Shown here: piece by piece, positions 8,248-17,428 of the stretch
How the letters are laid out: each line of letters opens with the position of its first letter
Position numbering within the stretch: the first letter of the stretch is position 1
DNA from: Phaeobacter sp. B1627
GTDB lineage: Bacteria > Pseudomonadota > Alphaproteobacteria > Rhodobacterales > Rhodobacteraceae
Length of the DNA stretch: 64,000 bases
Assembly: GCF_006265095.1 (NCBI RefSeq)
Contig: NZ_VCNK01000028.1
Coordinates: 18,024 to 82,023 of the forward strand
Direction of reading: 5' to 3'
The notes under the pieces: model-generated
What the model was told of the DNA's origin: nothing
Database searches by the model: none
The model's input: only the letters and a program-made list of their open reading frames with translations
Translations under genes and position numbers: made by a program

Positions 8248-9015
8248 CTAGCGGTTGCGCTCATGCTGCAACCGCTGGGCCGCGATCTCTGCATTGCGGT
8301 TGGCCCGGATCTGCTCTTCCAGCGCTTTCTTGACGTAGTCCAGGTGGGTCTCCACCGCGTGGCGTGCGGCTAGCGGATCGCGGTCCTGAAGGGCGGCATT
8401 GATGGCGCGATGCTGCTCCAGCAGCGCCTCGCAGGTGGTGTGCTGGCGGAACATGATCTGCCGATTGTAGAACACGCCCTTGCGCAGCATATCGAACATG
8501 GAGCGCATCATATGCAGCATGACCACGTTGTGGCTGGCCTCCAGTATCGCGGAGTGGAATTGCGCATCGAGCTCTGCGGCGTCATCGGAGTGCCCGGGAT
8601 CACCCGCCTGTGTCATCTTGTCAAAGATCGCCTGAATGACCTCCAGATCCGCATCCGATGCAAACCGGGCGGCACGTTCCGCCGCGAGACCCTCCAGATC
8701 CCGGCGGAAGGAGAGGTAGTCGAACACCGCTTCGTCATCGCTGGCGAACAGCTGGATCAGCGCCGGCGAAAAGGCCGACCCCAGAACATCGGCGACAAAC
8801 ACGCCGGATCCTGCACGGCTGACCAGCAGGCCGCGCCCCTGCAGCTCGGTCAATGCGTCGCGCAACGAGGGTCGCGACACGCCAAGCCGGTCGGAGAGTT
8901 CGCGCTCCGAGGGTAACCGCTCGCCCGGCCGCAGGATGCCACGCAGGATCAGCTTTTCGATCTGGCGCACGACTGCAGCCGAGAGCTTTTCCGGCTGAAC
9001 TTTTTGAAACGGCAT
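8248..9015 (-). CDS. GntR-family (FadR/PdhR-type, FCD) regulator
   Basis: 255 aa. The winged HTH GERLPSERELSDRLGVSRPSLRDALTELQGRGLL occupies about residues 33-66 and is followed by an all-helical FCD ligand domain with candidate metal-site residues (D-H-H pattern in the helical part). The start ATG at 9015 was chosen because the family begins just before VQPEKLSAAVV; an upstream in-frame ATG would place the operator within the gene. Divergent from the aminotransferase, with two operator-like repeats between. The effector is probably a small carboxylate, by family. Confidence 0.92.
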   Translation of the reverse strand: MPFQKVQPEKLSAAVVRQIEKLILRGILRPGERLPSERELSDRLGVSRPSLRDALTELQGRGLLVSRAGSGVFVADVLGSAFSPALIQLFASDDEAVFDYLSFRRDLEGLAAERAARFASDADLEVIQAIFDKMTQAGDPGHSDDAAELDAQFHSAILEASHNVVMLHMMRSMFDMLRKGVFYNRQIMFRQHTTCEALLEQHRAINAALQDRDPLAARHAVETHLDYVKKALEEQIRANRNAEIAAQRLQHERNR

Positions 9016-9037
9016 TCGAAACCCCCGCGCCCTGAAT

Positions 9038-9056
9038 TGGTCAAAGTACATGACCA
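9038..9056. promoter_or_regulatory. Operator-like inverted repeat TGGTCA-N7-TGACCA
   Basis: A perfect 6-bp inverted repeat 23 bp upstream of the GntR-family gene. It matches the TGGTC/GACCA half-site type used by FadR-subfamily regulators and shares spacing with the repeat at 9099-9115. Confidence 0.6.
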
Positions 9057-9098
9057 CTTTGTGCGCCCACTCGCAAGATCACGAAGGTTGAAATAATA

Positions 9099-9115
9099 GG
9101 TCAGCACTGTTGACA
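9099..9115. promoter_or_regulatory. Second operator-like repeat GGTCA-N7-TGACA with -35 overlap
   Basis: Same half-sites and 7-bp spacer as 9038-9056. Its right half is part of TTGACA (9110-9115), a consensus -35 box; TATCCG at 9131 is a possible -10 (spacing 15). Binding would block the aminotransferase promoter, which suggests repression. Confidence 0.55.
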
Positions 9116-9169
9116 TTATTTTCCGTTTCCTATCCGTTGCACGCAGATCGACGAAAGGAAATATCGGAA

Positions 9170-10384
9170 ATGGCACTCCCTGCGCAATTTGCAACACGAA
9201 TGAGCCGCATGAAAGCTTCGGAAATTCGCGAGCTGCTGAAGTTGCTGGATCAGCCCGGCATGCTGTCCTTTGCGGGTGGGATACCCGACGCCGCGTTTTT
9301 CCCGGCCGAGGCTTTCGCCGGCGCGTTTCAGGATGCGCTCTCGCCCGGCCGGCAGGCGCAGTCGCTGCAGTATTCGGTGAGCGAGGGCTACCTGCCGCTG
9401 CGACAGTGGATCGTGTCGCATATGGCGCGGCTCGGCGTGACCTGCCGGCCCGAAAACGTCTTGATCACTTCTGGCTCGCAACAGGCGCTGGATTATCTCG
9501 GCAAACTCTTCCTCAGCCCCGGCGACACGGCATTGGTCGGCTGGCCGACCTACCTCGGCGCGCTTGCCGCCTTCAATGCCTATGAGCCCCGCTACGACCG
9601 GCTGCGGGTCGGCGAGAACCGGTCCCACGCTGAGTATGCCAGCGCCGCAGAGGCTGCGGGCGGGCGGGTCAAATTCGCCTATCTCAGCCCCGACTTCGAC
9701 AATCCCACCGGGCTGACGCTGACGCCGGCCGAAAGGTTGCAGGTTCTGGACACGGCGGCAGCGCTCGATTGCGCGGTGATCGAGGACGCGGCCTATCAGG
9801 GGTTGCGCTACGATGGCGACCCCGTGCAGCCGCTGCTGGCGCTGGAACAGGCGCAAAAGGCGGGCGATCTGGAGGCCTGCCGGACGATCTATTGCGGGAC
9901 CTTCTCGAAAACCCTGTCGCCGGGCCTGCGGGTCGGCTGGGTGGTGGCCTCCACCCCGGTGATTTCCCAATTGGTGCTGATGAAACAGGCGGCCGACCTG
10001 CATTCCCCGACCCTGAACCAGATCGCGATCCATCAGGTGGCCGATGCGCTCTTCGATCCCCACACCGCAGCGCTGCGAGAGGCATACCGCAGTCGTCGTG
10101 ATGCGATGCTGGCGGCCCTGCAGGATCACATGCCGCCCGGTGTCAGCTGGACCCGGCCGGAGGGTGGCATGTTCATCTGGGTCACCCTGCCCGAGGGGCT
10201 GAATGCCGCAGCCCTGCTGGAACGGGCGCTGGCCGAGGAAAAGGTGGCCTTCGTGCCCGGACAGGCGTTTTTTGCGGATGGGTCTGGCGAGAACACGCTC
10301 CGGCTGAGCTTTTCCAACAGCCAAGAGGCCGAGATTGCCGAGGGTATGACGCGACTGGGCCGCATCCTGACATCCGCGAACTGA
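9170..10384 (+). CDS. PLP-dependent aminotransferase (class I/II, 2-aminoadipate/KAT type)
   Basis: 404 aa, fold-type I aminotransferase. It has the N-terminal IRELLKLLDQPGMLSFAGGIPD motif of the LysN/kynurenine aminotransferase group, the substrate loop SPDFDNPTG, and the PLP lysine in TFSKTLSPGLRVGW. I start at ATG 9170 (MALPAQFATRM); an earlier TTG would extend into the promoter. It is divergent from and probably controlled by the adjacent FadR-type regulator. The specific amino donor is not readable. Confidence 0.9.
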   Translation: MALPAQFATRMSRMKASEIRELLKLLDQPGMLSFAGGIPDAAFFPAEAFAGAFQDALSPGRQAQSLQYSVSEGYLPLRQWIVSHMARLGVTCRPENVLITSGSQQALDYLGKLFLSPGDTALVGWPTYLGALAAFNAYEPRYDRLRVGENRSHAEYASAAEAAGGRVKFAYLSPDFDNPTGLTLTPAERLQVLDTAAALDCAVIEDAAYQGLRYDGDPVQPLLALEQAQKAGDLEACRTIYCGTFSKTLSPGLRVGWVVASTPVISQLVLMKQAADLHSPTLNQIAIHQVADALFDPHTAALREAYRSRRDAMLAALQDHMPPGVSWTRPEGGMFIWVTLPEGLNAAALLERALAEEKVAFVPGQAFFADGSGENTLRLSFSNSQEAEIAEGMTRLGRILTSAN

Positions 10385-10512
10385 ATCGGGGTTATCCACA
10401 AGATATGGTGGCGCAGCGTGAAGGGAAGTCCCGATTTTGCGGTCTGCCCCGTTGACTCCCAGCCCGCGAGCCGCTGTGATTTCTGGCGACGGAATCACTT
10501 GAAAGGACGCTC

Positions 10513-13500
10513 TTGCGGTTCTCCAAACTCAGGCTGACTGGCTTCAAAAGCTTTGTGGACCCCACCGACCTGATCATCTCCGATGGTCTCACGGGCGTTG
10601 TGGGGCCAAACGGCTGTGGCAAGTCGAACCTGCTGGAGGCGCTGCGCTGGGTGATGGGCGAAACCCGCGCCAAGGCGATGCGCGGTGGCGGGATGGAGGA
10701 TGTGATCTTTGCGGGCACCGCCTCGCGTCCGGCCCGCAATTTCGCCGAGGTCAGCCTGCAGATCGACAACTCGGAACGGCTGGCGCCATCGGGATTCAAC
10801 GAGGCCGACCAGCTCGATATCGTGCGCCGCATCACGCGCGACGTCGGCTCCGCCTACAAGGCAAACGCGCGCGATGTGCGGGCCAAGGACGTGCAGATGC
10901 TCTTTGCGGATGCCTCCACCGGTGCCCATTCGCCGGCTCTGGTCCGACAGGGGCAGATTTCGGAACTGATCAATGCCAAGCCCAAGGCCCGCCGGCGGGT
11001 GCTGGAAGAGGCGGCCGGTATTTCCGGTCTCTATCAGCGCCGCCACGAGGCAGAGCTGAAATTGCGCAGCACCGAACAGAACCTGCTGCGGGTGGACGAT
11101 GTCATCGAACAACTGGCCAGCCAGCTGGGGCAGTTGGGGCGGCAGGCGAAACAGGCACAGCGCTACCGCGAGATTGGCGAAAAACTTCGGCTTGCCGAGG
11201 GGACGCTGCTGTATCGCCGCTGGCGCGAAGCGGACGATGCCCGGGCCAGCGCCGAGGACGACCTGCGCACCCGCGTGACACAGGCCGCCAAGGCGGAGGC
11301 ACTGGCCCGCGCCGCTGCGGTTCAACGCGCCGACGCCGAAGAGGGCCTGCCACCGCTGCGCGAGGAAGAGGCGATCGCAGCGGCGATCCTGCAGCGCTTC
11401 GTGGTGCAGCGGGATGCCCTGTCCGATCAGGAGGCGCAGGCCCGCCAGAGCATTGAGCGTCTGAACAACCGGATCCAGCAGCTCGGCAATGACATCGACC
11501 GTGAAACCGGCCTCAACAAGGACGCGGGCGAGACCATCGAGCGGCTGGAATGGGAGAAGCGGGAACTGGCCAAGGCGGGCGAGGGCCACGAGGACCGGAT
11601 GGAGGAAGCCGCAGAGCTGGCCAAGGACTCCGCCGTGATCCTGCAGACGGGCGAGGATCACCTGTCGCAGGTGACAGAAGATGTCGCGCGCCTCGCCGCT
11701 CGCCACCAGTCCGCCCAGAGATTGGTCGAAGATTGCCGCCGTGCGCTGGACCGGGCGGAGGGGGAAGGCGCACGGGCGCAGGCCGCCATGGGCCTCGCGC
11801 GGGAGGCGCTCGCCGGATCGGAAGAGGCCTTCGAGACCGCGGTTGACGCCGAGGAAGAAGCGCGCGAAGCCGCTGAAATGGCCGAAGACGCGCTGGCCGA
11901 AGCGGATGAGCTGCGCACGCAGACGCAGGCCCATGAGACCGAGGCTAGGGCGCAGCGCTCCGAGGCAGAAGGCGAGCTTGGTGCCCTCAGGGCCGAAGTC
12001 ACGGCGCTGGCGAAACTGGTGGAACGCGACACCGCCGAGGGCGGGCAGATCATGGACGACCTGCGGGTCACACCGGGTTATGAAAAGGCGCTTGGGGCCG
12101 CTCTGGCTGACGATCTGCGGGCGCCCTTGGCCGATGAGGACGGCCCGACCGGCTGGCTTCATCTGCCGGCCTATGCACGCGACATGCCGTTGCCCGACGG
12201 CGCGGATCCGCTGGCAAAGTATGTGGACGGGCCAGAGGCGCTCTGGCGGCGGATTTCACAGATCGGGGTTGTCGATCCGGACAGCGCGGCGCGCCTGCAG
12301 CCGAGCCTGCAGCCGGGTCAGCGGCTGGTGACGCTGGAGGGCGACCTGTGGCGCTGGGACGGCTATCGGTCCTGGGCGGAGGATGCACCCTCGGCGGCGG
12401 CGATGCGGCTGGAGCAGATGAACCGGCTGGAGGCGCTCAAGCAGGACATGGCCCACGCCAATGCCCGCACGGAAGGGGCGCAGGCTGCGCATGAAACCCT
12501 GATGCGCAAACTGGAGGAAGTGACCCGCGCCGATCAGGCTGCCCGCCAGGCCCGCCGGACCGCTGACCAGCGGGTGGCCGATGCGGCACGGGCCCTGAGC
12601 CGGGCCGAGGCGGAGCGCAACCTCGCCGAGGGCAAGCTGGAGAATTTTGGCATCGCCGTCGCCCGTCACGAAGAAGACGCGATGACCGCGCGTTTGCAGC
12701 TGAAAGAGGCCGAAACGGCGCAGGCTGGGCTGGGCGATCTGGCCGAGGCCCGCGCCCGGGTCGAGGATATCAAACACAGCGTCGAGGCGGCCCGGATCAC
12801 CATGCTGTCCCATCGGTCGGCGCTGGATGAGCTGCGCCGCGAGGGCGAGGCCCGCACCAAGCGGGCGCAGACGGTGACAAAGGAAATCTCCGGCTGGCGG
12901 CACCGGTTGGAGTCGGCCGACAAGCGGATTTCGGAGCTGGAAGAGCGCCGCGAGACCAGTCTCGAAGAGCTGGAGGATGCGATGGCCGTCCCCGGTGAAA
13001 TCGCCGAGATGCGCGAAGAGCTGAATGACCAGATCGCGGAGGCGGAAACCCGCAAGTCGGAGGCCACAGAGGCGCTTGTTGTCGCCGAGGGGGTCCTGCG
13101 GGAGGCGGTCCACACCGAACGGGAGGCGGAGCGCCTGGCCTCCGAGGCGCGCGAGGCCCGGGCCCGCTCCGAAGCCCGCACCGAGGCCGCCCGAGAGACC
13201 GTTGACGCCACTGCCGAGCGGATCTCGGAAGAGATGCAGCTTGCGCCGGAGGAGCTTCTGGAGACGCTCGGCGTCGCCCCCGAGGACATGCCCACCGCCG
13301 AGGAATTGGAGATCGAGGTCAACCGTCACAAGCGCCAGCGCGACGCGCTGGGGGCGGTGAACCTGCGGGCGGAAGAAGATGCCCGCGAGGTGCAGGAAGA
13401 ATACGACACTCTGGTGGCCGAGAAACTGGACCTCGAAGAAGCGGTCAAGACCCTGCGCTCCGGTATTGCCAGTCTCAACCGGGAAGGGCGCGAACGGCTT

Positions 13501-13968
13501 CTGACGGCCTTTGAACAGGTGAACAGCTCCTTCACCATGCTGTTCACCCATTTGTTCGGCGGCGGCGAAGCGAACCTGCTGATGGTCGAGAGCGATGACC
13601 CGCTGGACGCCGGGCTGGAGATCATGTGTCAGCCACCGGGCAAGAAACTGTCGACCCTGTCGCTTTTGTCGGGCGGTGAGCAGACCCTGACGGCGATGGC
13701 GCTGATCTTTGCGGTCTTCCTGTCGAACCCGGCGCCGATCTGCGTGCTGGACGAGGTCGACGCGCCGCTGGATGACGCCAATGTGACCCGCTTTTGCGAT
13801 CTGCTCGACGAGATGTGCCGCCAGACAGACACGCGGTTCCTGATCATCACCCACCACGCGGTGACGATGGCGCGGATGGACCGCCTGTTTGGCGTCACCA
13901 TGCAGGAAAAAGGGGTCAGCCAGCTGGTCTCTGTCGACCTGAAAAAGGCCGAAGCATTGGTGGCCTGA
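10513..13968 (+). CDS. smc: Chromosome segregation protein SMC
   Basis: 1151-aa condensin ATPase. The N-terminal head has Walker A GPNGCGKS (31-38); long heptad coiled coils flank a hinge around residues 515-640; the C-terminal head has the signature LSLLSGGEQTLTAMAL and Walker B ICVLDEVDAPLDDANV. The start is a TTG with AAAGGA upstream; the N-terminal MRFSKLRLTGFKSF matches the family exactly from this codon. Complete and typical in length. It presumably works with ScpA/ScpB encoded elsewhere to compact origins. Confidence 0.97.
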   Translation: MRFSKLRLTGFKSFVDPTDLIISDGLTGVVGPNGCGKSNLLEALRWVMGETRAKAMRGGGMEDVIFAGTASRPARNFAEVSLQIDNSERLAPSGFNEADQLDIVRRITRDVGSAYKANARDVRAKDVQMLFADASTGAHSPALVRQGQISELINAKPKARRRVLEEAAGISGLYQRRHEAELKLRSTEQNLLRVDDVIEQLASQLGQLGRQAKQAQRYREIGEKLRLAEGTLLYRRWREADDARASAEDDLRTRVTQAAKAEALARAAAVQRADAEEGLPPLREEEAIAAAILQRFVVQRDALSDQEAQARQSIERLNNRIQQLGNDIDRETGLNKDAGETIERLEWEKRELAKAGEGHEDRMEEAAELAKDSAVILQTGEDHLSQVTEDVARLAARHQSAQRLVEDCRRALDRAEGEGARAQAAMGLAREALAGSEEAFETAVDAEEEAREAAEMAEDALAEADELRTQTQAHETEARAQRSEAEGELGALRAEVTALAKLVERDTAEGGQIMDDLRVTPGYEKALGAALADDLRAPLADEDGPTGWLHLPAYARDMPLPDGADPLAKYVDGPEALWRRISQIGVVDPDSAARLQPSLQPGQRLVTLEGDLWRWDGYRSWAEDAPSAAAMRLEQMNRLEALKQDMAHANARTEGAQAAHETLMRKLEEVTRADQAARQARRTADQRVADAARALSRAEAERNLAEGKLENFGIAVARHEEDAMTARLQLKEAETAQAGLGDLAEARARVEDIKHSVEAARITMLSHRSALDELRREGEARTKRAQTVTKEISGWRHRLESADKRISELEERRETSLEELEDAMAVPGEIAEMREELNDQIAEAETRKSEATEALVVAEGVLREAVHTEREAERLASEAREARARSEARTEAARETVDATAERISEEMQLAPEELLETLGVAPEDMPTAEELEIEVNRHKRQRDALGAVNLRAEEDAREVQEEYDTLVAEKLDLEEAVKTLRSGIASLNREGRERLLTAFEQVNSSFTMLFTHLFGGGEANLLMVESDDPLDAGLEIMCQPPGKKLSTLSLLSGGEQTLTAMALIFAVFLSNPAPICVLDEVDAPLDDANVTRFCDLLDEMCRQTDTRFLIITHHAVTMARMDRLFGVTMQEKGVSQLVSVDLKKAEALVA

Positions 13969-14004
13969 GGGTGAACTGAGGGTGGGCTGAGGTCGCCTGA
14001 GCCT
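13965..14004 (+). repeat. Tandem repeat around the smc stop codon
   Basis: CTGAGGGTGAA, CTGAGGGTGGG, CTGAGGTCGC and CTGAGCC follow one another with 10-11 bp period; the first TGA is the smc stop. Same design as 19073-19135, 25771-25801 and 26927-26971. Confidence 0.75.
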
Positions 14005-14077
14005 GTCCACCGGACCGTCCTCAGGCCCGGAAAAGAGACCCGTCGCAGAGAATGCAGAGAATACTGTCGCCGAGAGG

Positions 14078-15277
14078 CTACAGCGCCCGCAGGAGCGCCT
14101 CGGTCGGCCAGGCATCCGCAGGCATCCCGAGACGTTTCTGTTCCGCCTGCACCGCTGCCCGGGTGTTTGCCCCGAGAATACCGTCCACAGCGCCAACGTC
14201 ATGACCACGGGCCTGCAGACGCCGCTGCAGCTCCTTCATCTGCGCGCCCGATAGCCCGGCTTCGGGCGTGCCTGCGTCATAGACGGCCGCTCCGCTCAGG
14301 CGCGTGGCAAAGTAGGCGGCGGTCAGCACATAGGTGAAACTCTGATTCCATTCGAAATAGACGTCGAAATTCGGATAGGCGAGAAAAGCGGGCCCCCTGT
14401 GCCCCTGGGGCAGCAACAGCGAGGCCTTTGCATCCTTCATCGCAAAATCCCCCTGGCGGGGCGTCACGCCCATGGCGGCCCACTCGGAGACCGGGGTCTT
14501 GTAGGCGGGGCCGGATCGGGCCACATCCATTCCTGCGGGGATCGTCACCTCCTGCAGCCAGGGTTCGTTCGGCCGCCACCCCAGCCCGGCAAGCATGCGG
14601 GCGCCGGACATCAGCGCATCGGCGGCAGAGGTCTTGAGCGTCACATGGCCGTCGCCGTCCGCATCCACCCCATGTTCAAGAATATCCCCCGGCAGCATTT
14701 GCACCATGCCGATTTCACCAGCCCAGGCGCCGGTGGTGCGGGCCGGATCGAAATCCCCCTTGCGGTAGAGCTCCAGCGCGGAGAAGATCTGGGGTCGGAA
14801 CAATTCCGGGCGGCGGCAGTCATGGGCCAGCGTCACCAAAGCGTTGCGCGTGTTGAAATCCCCCTGAAACGCGCCGTAATCGGTCTCAAACGCCCAAAAG
14901 GCCAGCAACACGCCGCGATCAATCCCGTATGTGGTTTCGATCCGGTCGAATATCCTGTCGAACTCTTCTGATTTTCGCAGGCCCCGGGTCAGGCGGTCCT
15001 GCGAGATGAGGCGGCGCGAAAATTCAATGAACGGTTTCTGGAAAACGCCCTGTGCCCGGTCGGCGCGCAGAACCTTCGGGTCCTGTGCAACGCCCGCAAA
15101 GAAGCCGTTCACGGTGTTGATGGAATAGCCCGCGGTGACGGCCTCGTCCTTCAGGTGGCGCACGAAATCCTGAAACGCCCCCCCGCAGGCGGCGCTCGAC
15201 AGGCCGGGGATGGCGGCAAGTGACGCAATCAGGGCGATGCGGTGCAGGACCGCTTTGGGGCTTGTCAGCGCACGCAT
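14078..15277 (-). CDS. Lytic murein transglycosylase (MltB family) with C-terminal peptidoglycan-binding domain
   Basis: 399 aa, periplasmic. A signal peptide (HRIALIASLAAIPGLSSA) is followed by an SLT_2 domain with the catalytic glutamate in LAFWAFETDYGAFQG, and EIGMVQMLPGDILEHG downstream. A PG_binding_1 domain ends the protein (QMKELQRRLQARGHDVG, DGILGANTRAAV). The family cleaves glycan strands to 1,6-anhydromuropeptides. I use ATG 15277 because it directly precedes the signal peptide; the frame is open further upstream. Runs with cobD/cobC but with no functional link. Confidence 0.92.
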   Translation of the reverse strand: MRALTSPKAVLHRIALIASLAAIPGLSSAACGGAFQDFVRHLKDEAVTAGYSINTVNGFFAGVAQDPKVLRADRAQGVFQKPFIEFSRRLISQDRLTRGLRKSEEFDRIFDRIETTYGIDRGVLLAFWAFETDYGAFQGDFNTRNALVTLAHDCRRPELFRPQIFSALELYRKGDFDPARTTGAWAGEIGMVQMLPGDILEHGVDADGDGHVTLKTSAADALMSGARMLAGLGWRPNEPWLQEVTIPAGMDVARSGPAYKTPVSEWAAMGVTPRQGDFAMKDAKASLLLPQGHRGPAFLAYPNFDVYFEWNQSFTYVLTAAYFATRLSGAAVYDAGTPEAGLSGAQMKELQRRLQARGHDVGAVDGILGANTRAAVQAEQKRLGMPADAWPTEALLRAL

Positions 15278-15318
15278 GGCCGTCGTCCTTTGGTTGGGGC
15301 AATCGGGGCAGAGACTAT

Positions 15319-16230
15319 CTAGAACAGCAGGGCCAATGCAACCGTCAGCAGAAGGGCAAGGGCCCAGGATTTCCACAGAACCTCGGTGCATCTGTCTATG
15401 GCGTGGGCATCGGCGCTTTTGCTGCCCGCCTCATTGACCCAGGCGAAGCTGCGCAGTTCACCCTCGTAGGAGCGGGGGCCGGCCAGCGCCACGCCGAGGG
15501 CCCGTGCCATCGCCGCTTCGGGCCAGCCTGCGTTGGGAGAGCGGTGCTTGCGCGCATCGGTTGCGATCTCGCGCCAGTCGCGGCCACAGCCGGATACAAT
15601 GGCGATCAGGGCGGCGCTCAGCCGGGCCGGGACCAGGTTCAAAAGATCGTCGAGCCGGGCCGCTGCCCAGCCGAATTCCTCATAAGTTTCGGTGCGGTAG
15701 CCGATCATGCTGTCGGCGGTGTTGATCAGTTTGTAGACCAACAGCCCCGGCAAACCGCCGATCAGGAACCAAAAGGCAGGCGCGATCACCCCGTCCGAGA
15801 AATTCTCGGCACCGCTTTCGATGGCGGATCTGGCCACCTGCGGCCCTGTCATCTGTTCGGTGTCGCGGCTGACGATCCGGGCCACCGCAGCGCGTCCCTC
15901 GGGCAGGGTCAGGCGCAGCCCGGCCGCGACCTCCTGCACATGGGTGATCAGCGAGCGATGCGCGATCAGAATGGCCGCGATCAGCAGCGAGACCAGCCCA
16001 CCGAACCACGACAGGATCCAGCCGAGGATCAGCCCGCTGAGCACCAGCACGCCGACGGCGATCACGCCGTTGCGCCGCCGTCCCTCGCCGTCATTCAACC
16101 GGTCGTCCAATCTCTGAACCAGCCGGCCCATCAGAACCGCAGGATGCGGCAGCCGGGACCACAGCCATTTGGGCTCTCCAAGGGCGGCATCAAGGATCAG
16201 GGAGGGGATCAGCAGCAGGGCGGTGCTCAT
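15319..16230 (-). CDS. cobD: Adenosylcobinamide-phosphate synthase
   Basis: 303-aa multispanning membrane enzyme (CobD/CbiB) that attaches the aminopropanol side chain to adenosylcobyric acid. It has the N-terminal [19 protein letters not shown] and the family block [20 protein letters not shown] followed by [20 protein letters not shown]. Its start overlaps the stop of cobC by ATGA, so the two side-chain genes are coupled. No corrin-ring genes lie nearby. Confidence 0.95.
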   Translation of the reverse strand: MSTALLLIPSLILDAALGEPKWLWSRLPHPAVLMGRLVQRLDDRLNDGEGRRRNGVIAVGVLVLSGLILGWILSWFGGLVSLLIAAILIAHRSLITHVQEVAAGLRLTLPEGRAAVARIVSRDTEQMTGPQVARSAIESGAENFSDGVIAPAFWFLIGGLPGLLVYKLINTADSMIGYRTETYEEFGWAAARLDDLLNLVPARLSAALIAIVSGCGRDWREIATDARKHRSPNAGWPEAAMARALGVALAGPRSYEGELRSFAWVNEAGSKSADAHAIDRCTEVLWKSWALALLLTVALALLF

Positions 16231-17279
16231 GCGAGGGCGGTCTCCAGTTGGCTCCAGCGCGACTCTGGTGGCAGGCCCAGGCGCAGGAAGCGGGTGGAAT
16301 AGGGGAAGATGCGGCTCCAGATGTGGGAGCGGGCCAGGCGGATCTGCCAGATGTGCGCATCCTCCACATCGTAGAGCCGGAACAGGTCGGTGCCGCCGAC
16401 CGTCTGCGCGCCTGCCGCCTGCATCAACTGGTCGAGACGCGAGGCCCCATCCGCCAGTTGCAGGCGCGTTGCCGCCGCCCAGTCCTGATCCCGGAGCGCA
16501 TGGGTGCCGGTCCGCAGCGCCGGGCCGGACACGGGCCAGGGTCCCATGGCGGCGCTCAGACCTGCGATCAGCTCCGGGTCGCCAATCGCAAACCCAAGCC
16601 GCAGACCAGCAAGGCCCCAGAATTTGCCAAAGCTCTTGAGGATCACGGTGCCGGGTGTCGCGGCCCGGGCGATCAGGCTCTGATCCGGGCAGATATCGCA
16701 GAAGCTTTCGTCAATCACGCAAAACGGGGCGCGCAGCTCATCGGCCAGCCACAGCCGTCCGTCCGGGTTGTTGGGGTGGACCACGACCTGTGCCTCGGTC
16801 GGGCCTTCATCGCGGATCTGCCAGCCAAAGGCGTCAAAGGCGGCCGCATGTTCATTATAGGTCGGGGTGGTGATCCGCACGGTGCCGGCCTGACGCAGCG
16901 CCGGAAGGCGGGCAATCAGCGCCGAAGCTCCGGGCGCGGCCAGAATGGCGGCTTCGGGCGGGACCTGCCAGAACGCCCGCGCCGCATCGATCAACGCATC
17001 CTGCGCCGCGCTGTCGGGCAGGGCAGTCCAGTCTTCGGTCCGCATCGGCGGCAGGGGGTAGGGGGCCGGGTTGATCCCGGTGGAGAGGTCGATCCAATCC
17101 TCGCGGCTGCCGCCGAACCGGGCCATCGCGGCACAGAGGTTGCCCCCATGGTCGCGTCCCCGCCCGGCAGCGCCGCCCTCGGTGGCGGAGGTCTCGGAAA
17201 ACGGCGCCAGAGTCTGCACCTGAGTCTGCACCTGAGTTTGCATCTGGGATGGCGGGGCGGTGATGTGGCTTTCTGCCAT
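16227..17279 (-). CDS. cobC: Threonine-phosphate decarboxylase-like enzyme CobC
   Basis: About 350 aa, fold-type I PLP enzyme supplying (R)-1-amino-2-propanol phosphate for the cobalamin loop. It has [25 protein letters not shown], and the PLP lysine in [18 protein letters not shown]. The N-terminus is extended by an unusual [11 protein letters not shown] repeat produced by tandem DNA repeats (17211-17246). The start could be ATG 17279 (used) or 17303; neither has a strong ribosome site. I found no cobalamin riboswitch upstream. Confidence 0.92.
   Translation of the reverse strand: MAESHITAPPSQMQTQVQTQVQTLAPFSETSATEGGAAGRGRDHGGNLCAAMARFGGSREDWIDLSTGINPAPYPLPPMRTEDWTALPDSAAQDALIDAARAFWQVPPEAAILAAPGASALIARLPALRQAGTVRITTPTYNEHAAAFDAFGWQIRDEGPTEAQVVVHPNNPDGRLWLADELRAPFCVIDESFCDICPDQSLIARAATPGTVILKSFGKFWGLAGLRLGFAIGDPELIAGLSAAMGPWPVSGPALRTGTHALRDQDWAAATRLQLADGASRLDQLMQAAGAQTVGGTDLFRLYDVEDAHIWQIRLARSHIWSRIFPYSTRFLRLGLPPESRWSQLETALA
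17211..17246. repeat. 12-bp tandem repeat inside cobC
   Basis: Unit TCTGCACCTGAG, about three copies, the last diverged. In frame it encodes Gln-Val-Gln-Thr repeats in the N-terminal extension, outside the conserved fold. Confidence 0.8.
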
Positions 17280-17428
17280 GGGGGGACGGCCCTGTATCAT
17301 ATGCGGTTGCGCGCAGGATATGTCCCAGCCCGCCCGATAAAGCAAGCGTGGCGGCTGGGTCGCCCCCTGCCGCCGGAGTTGCCGCCAACCTGCCGCCACG
17401 CGTGCTGTCGCGGCCGCGTGATCCGGGA

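Noticed and set aside
12256..14208. Long open frames on the strand opposite smc (also 10495-12162)
   Set aside because: They lie antisense to smc, whose frame shows clear SMC motifs. Long antisense frames are expected in GC-rich DNA; their translations lack recognisable domains.
17280..17428. Cobalamin riboswitch before cobC
   Set aside because: The spacer is short and I see no B12-box type sequence; evidence is insufficient.
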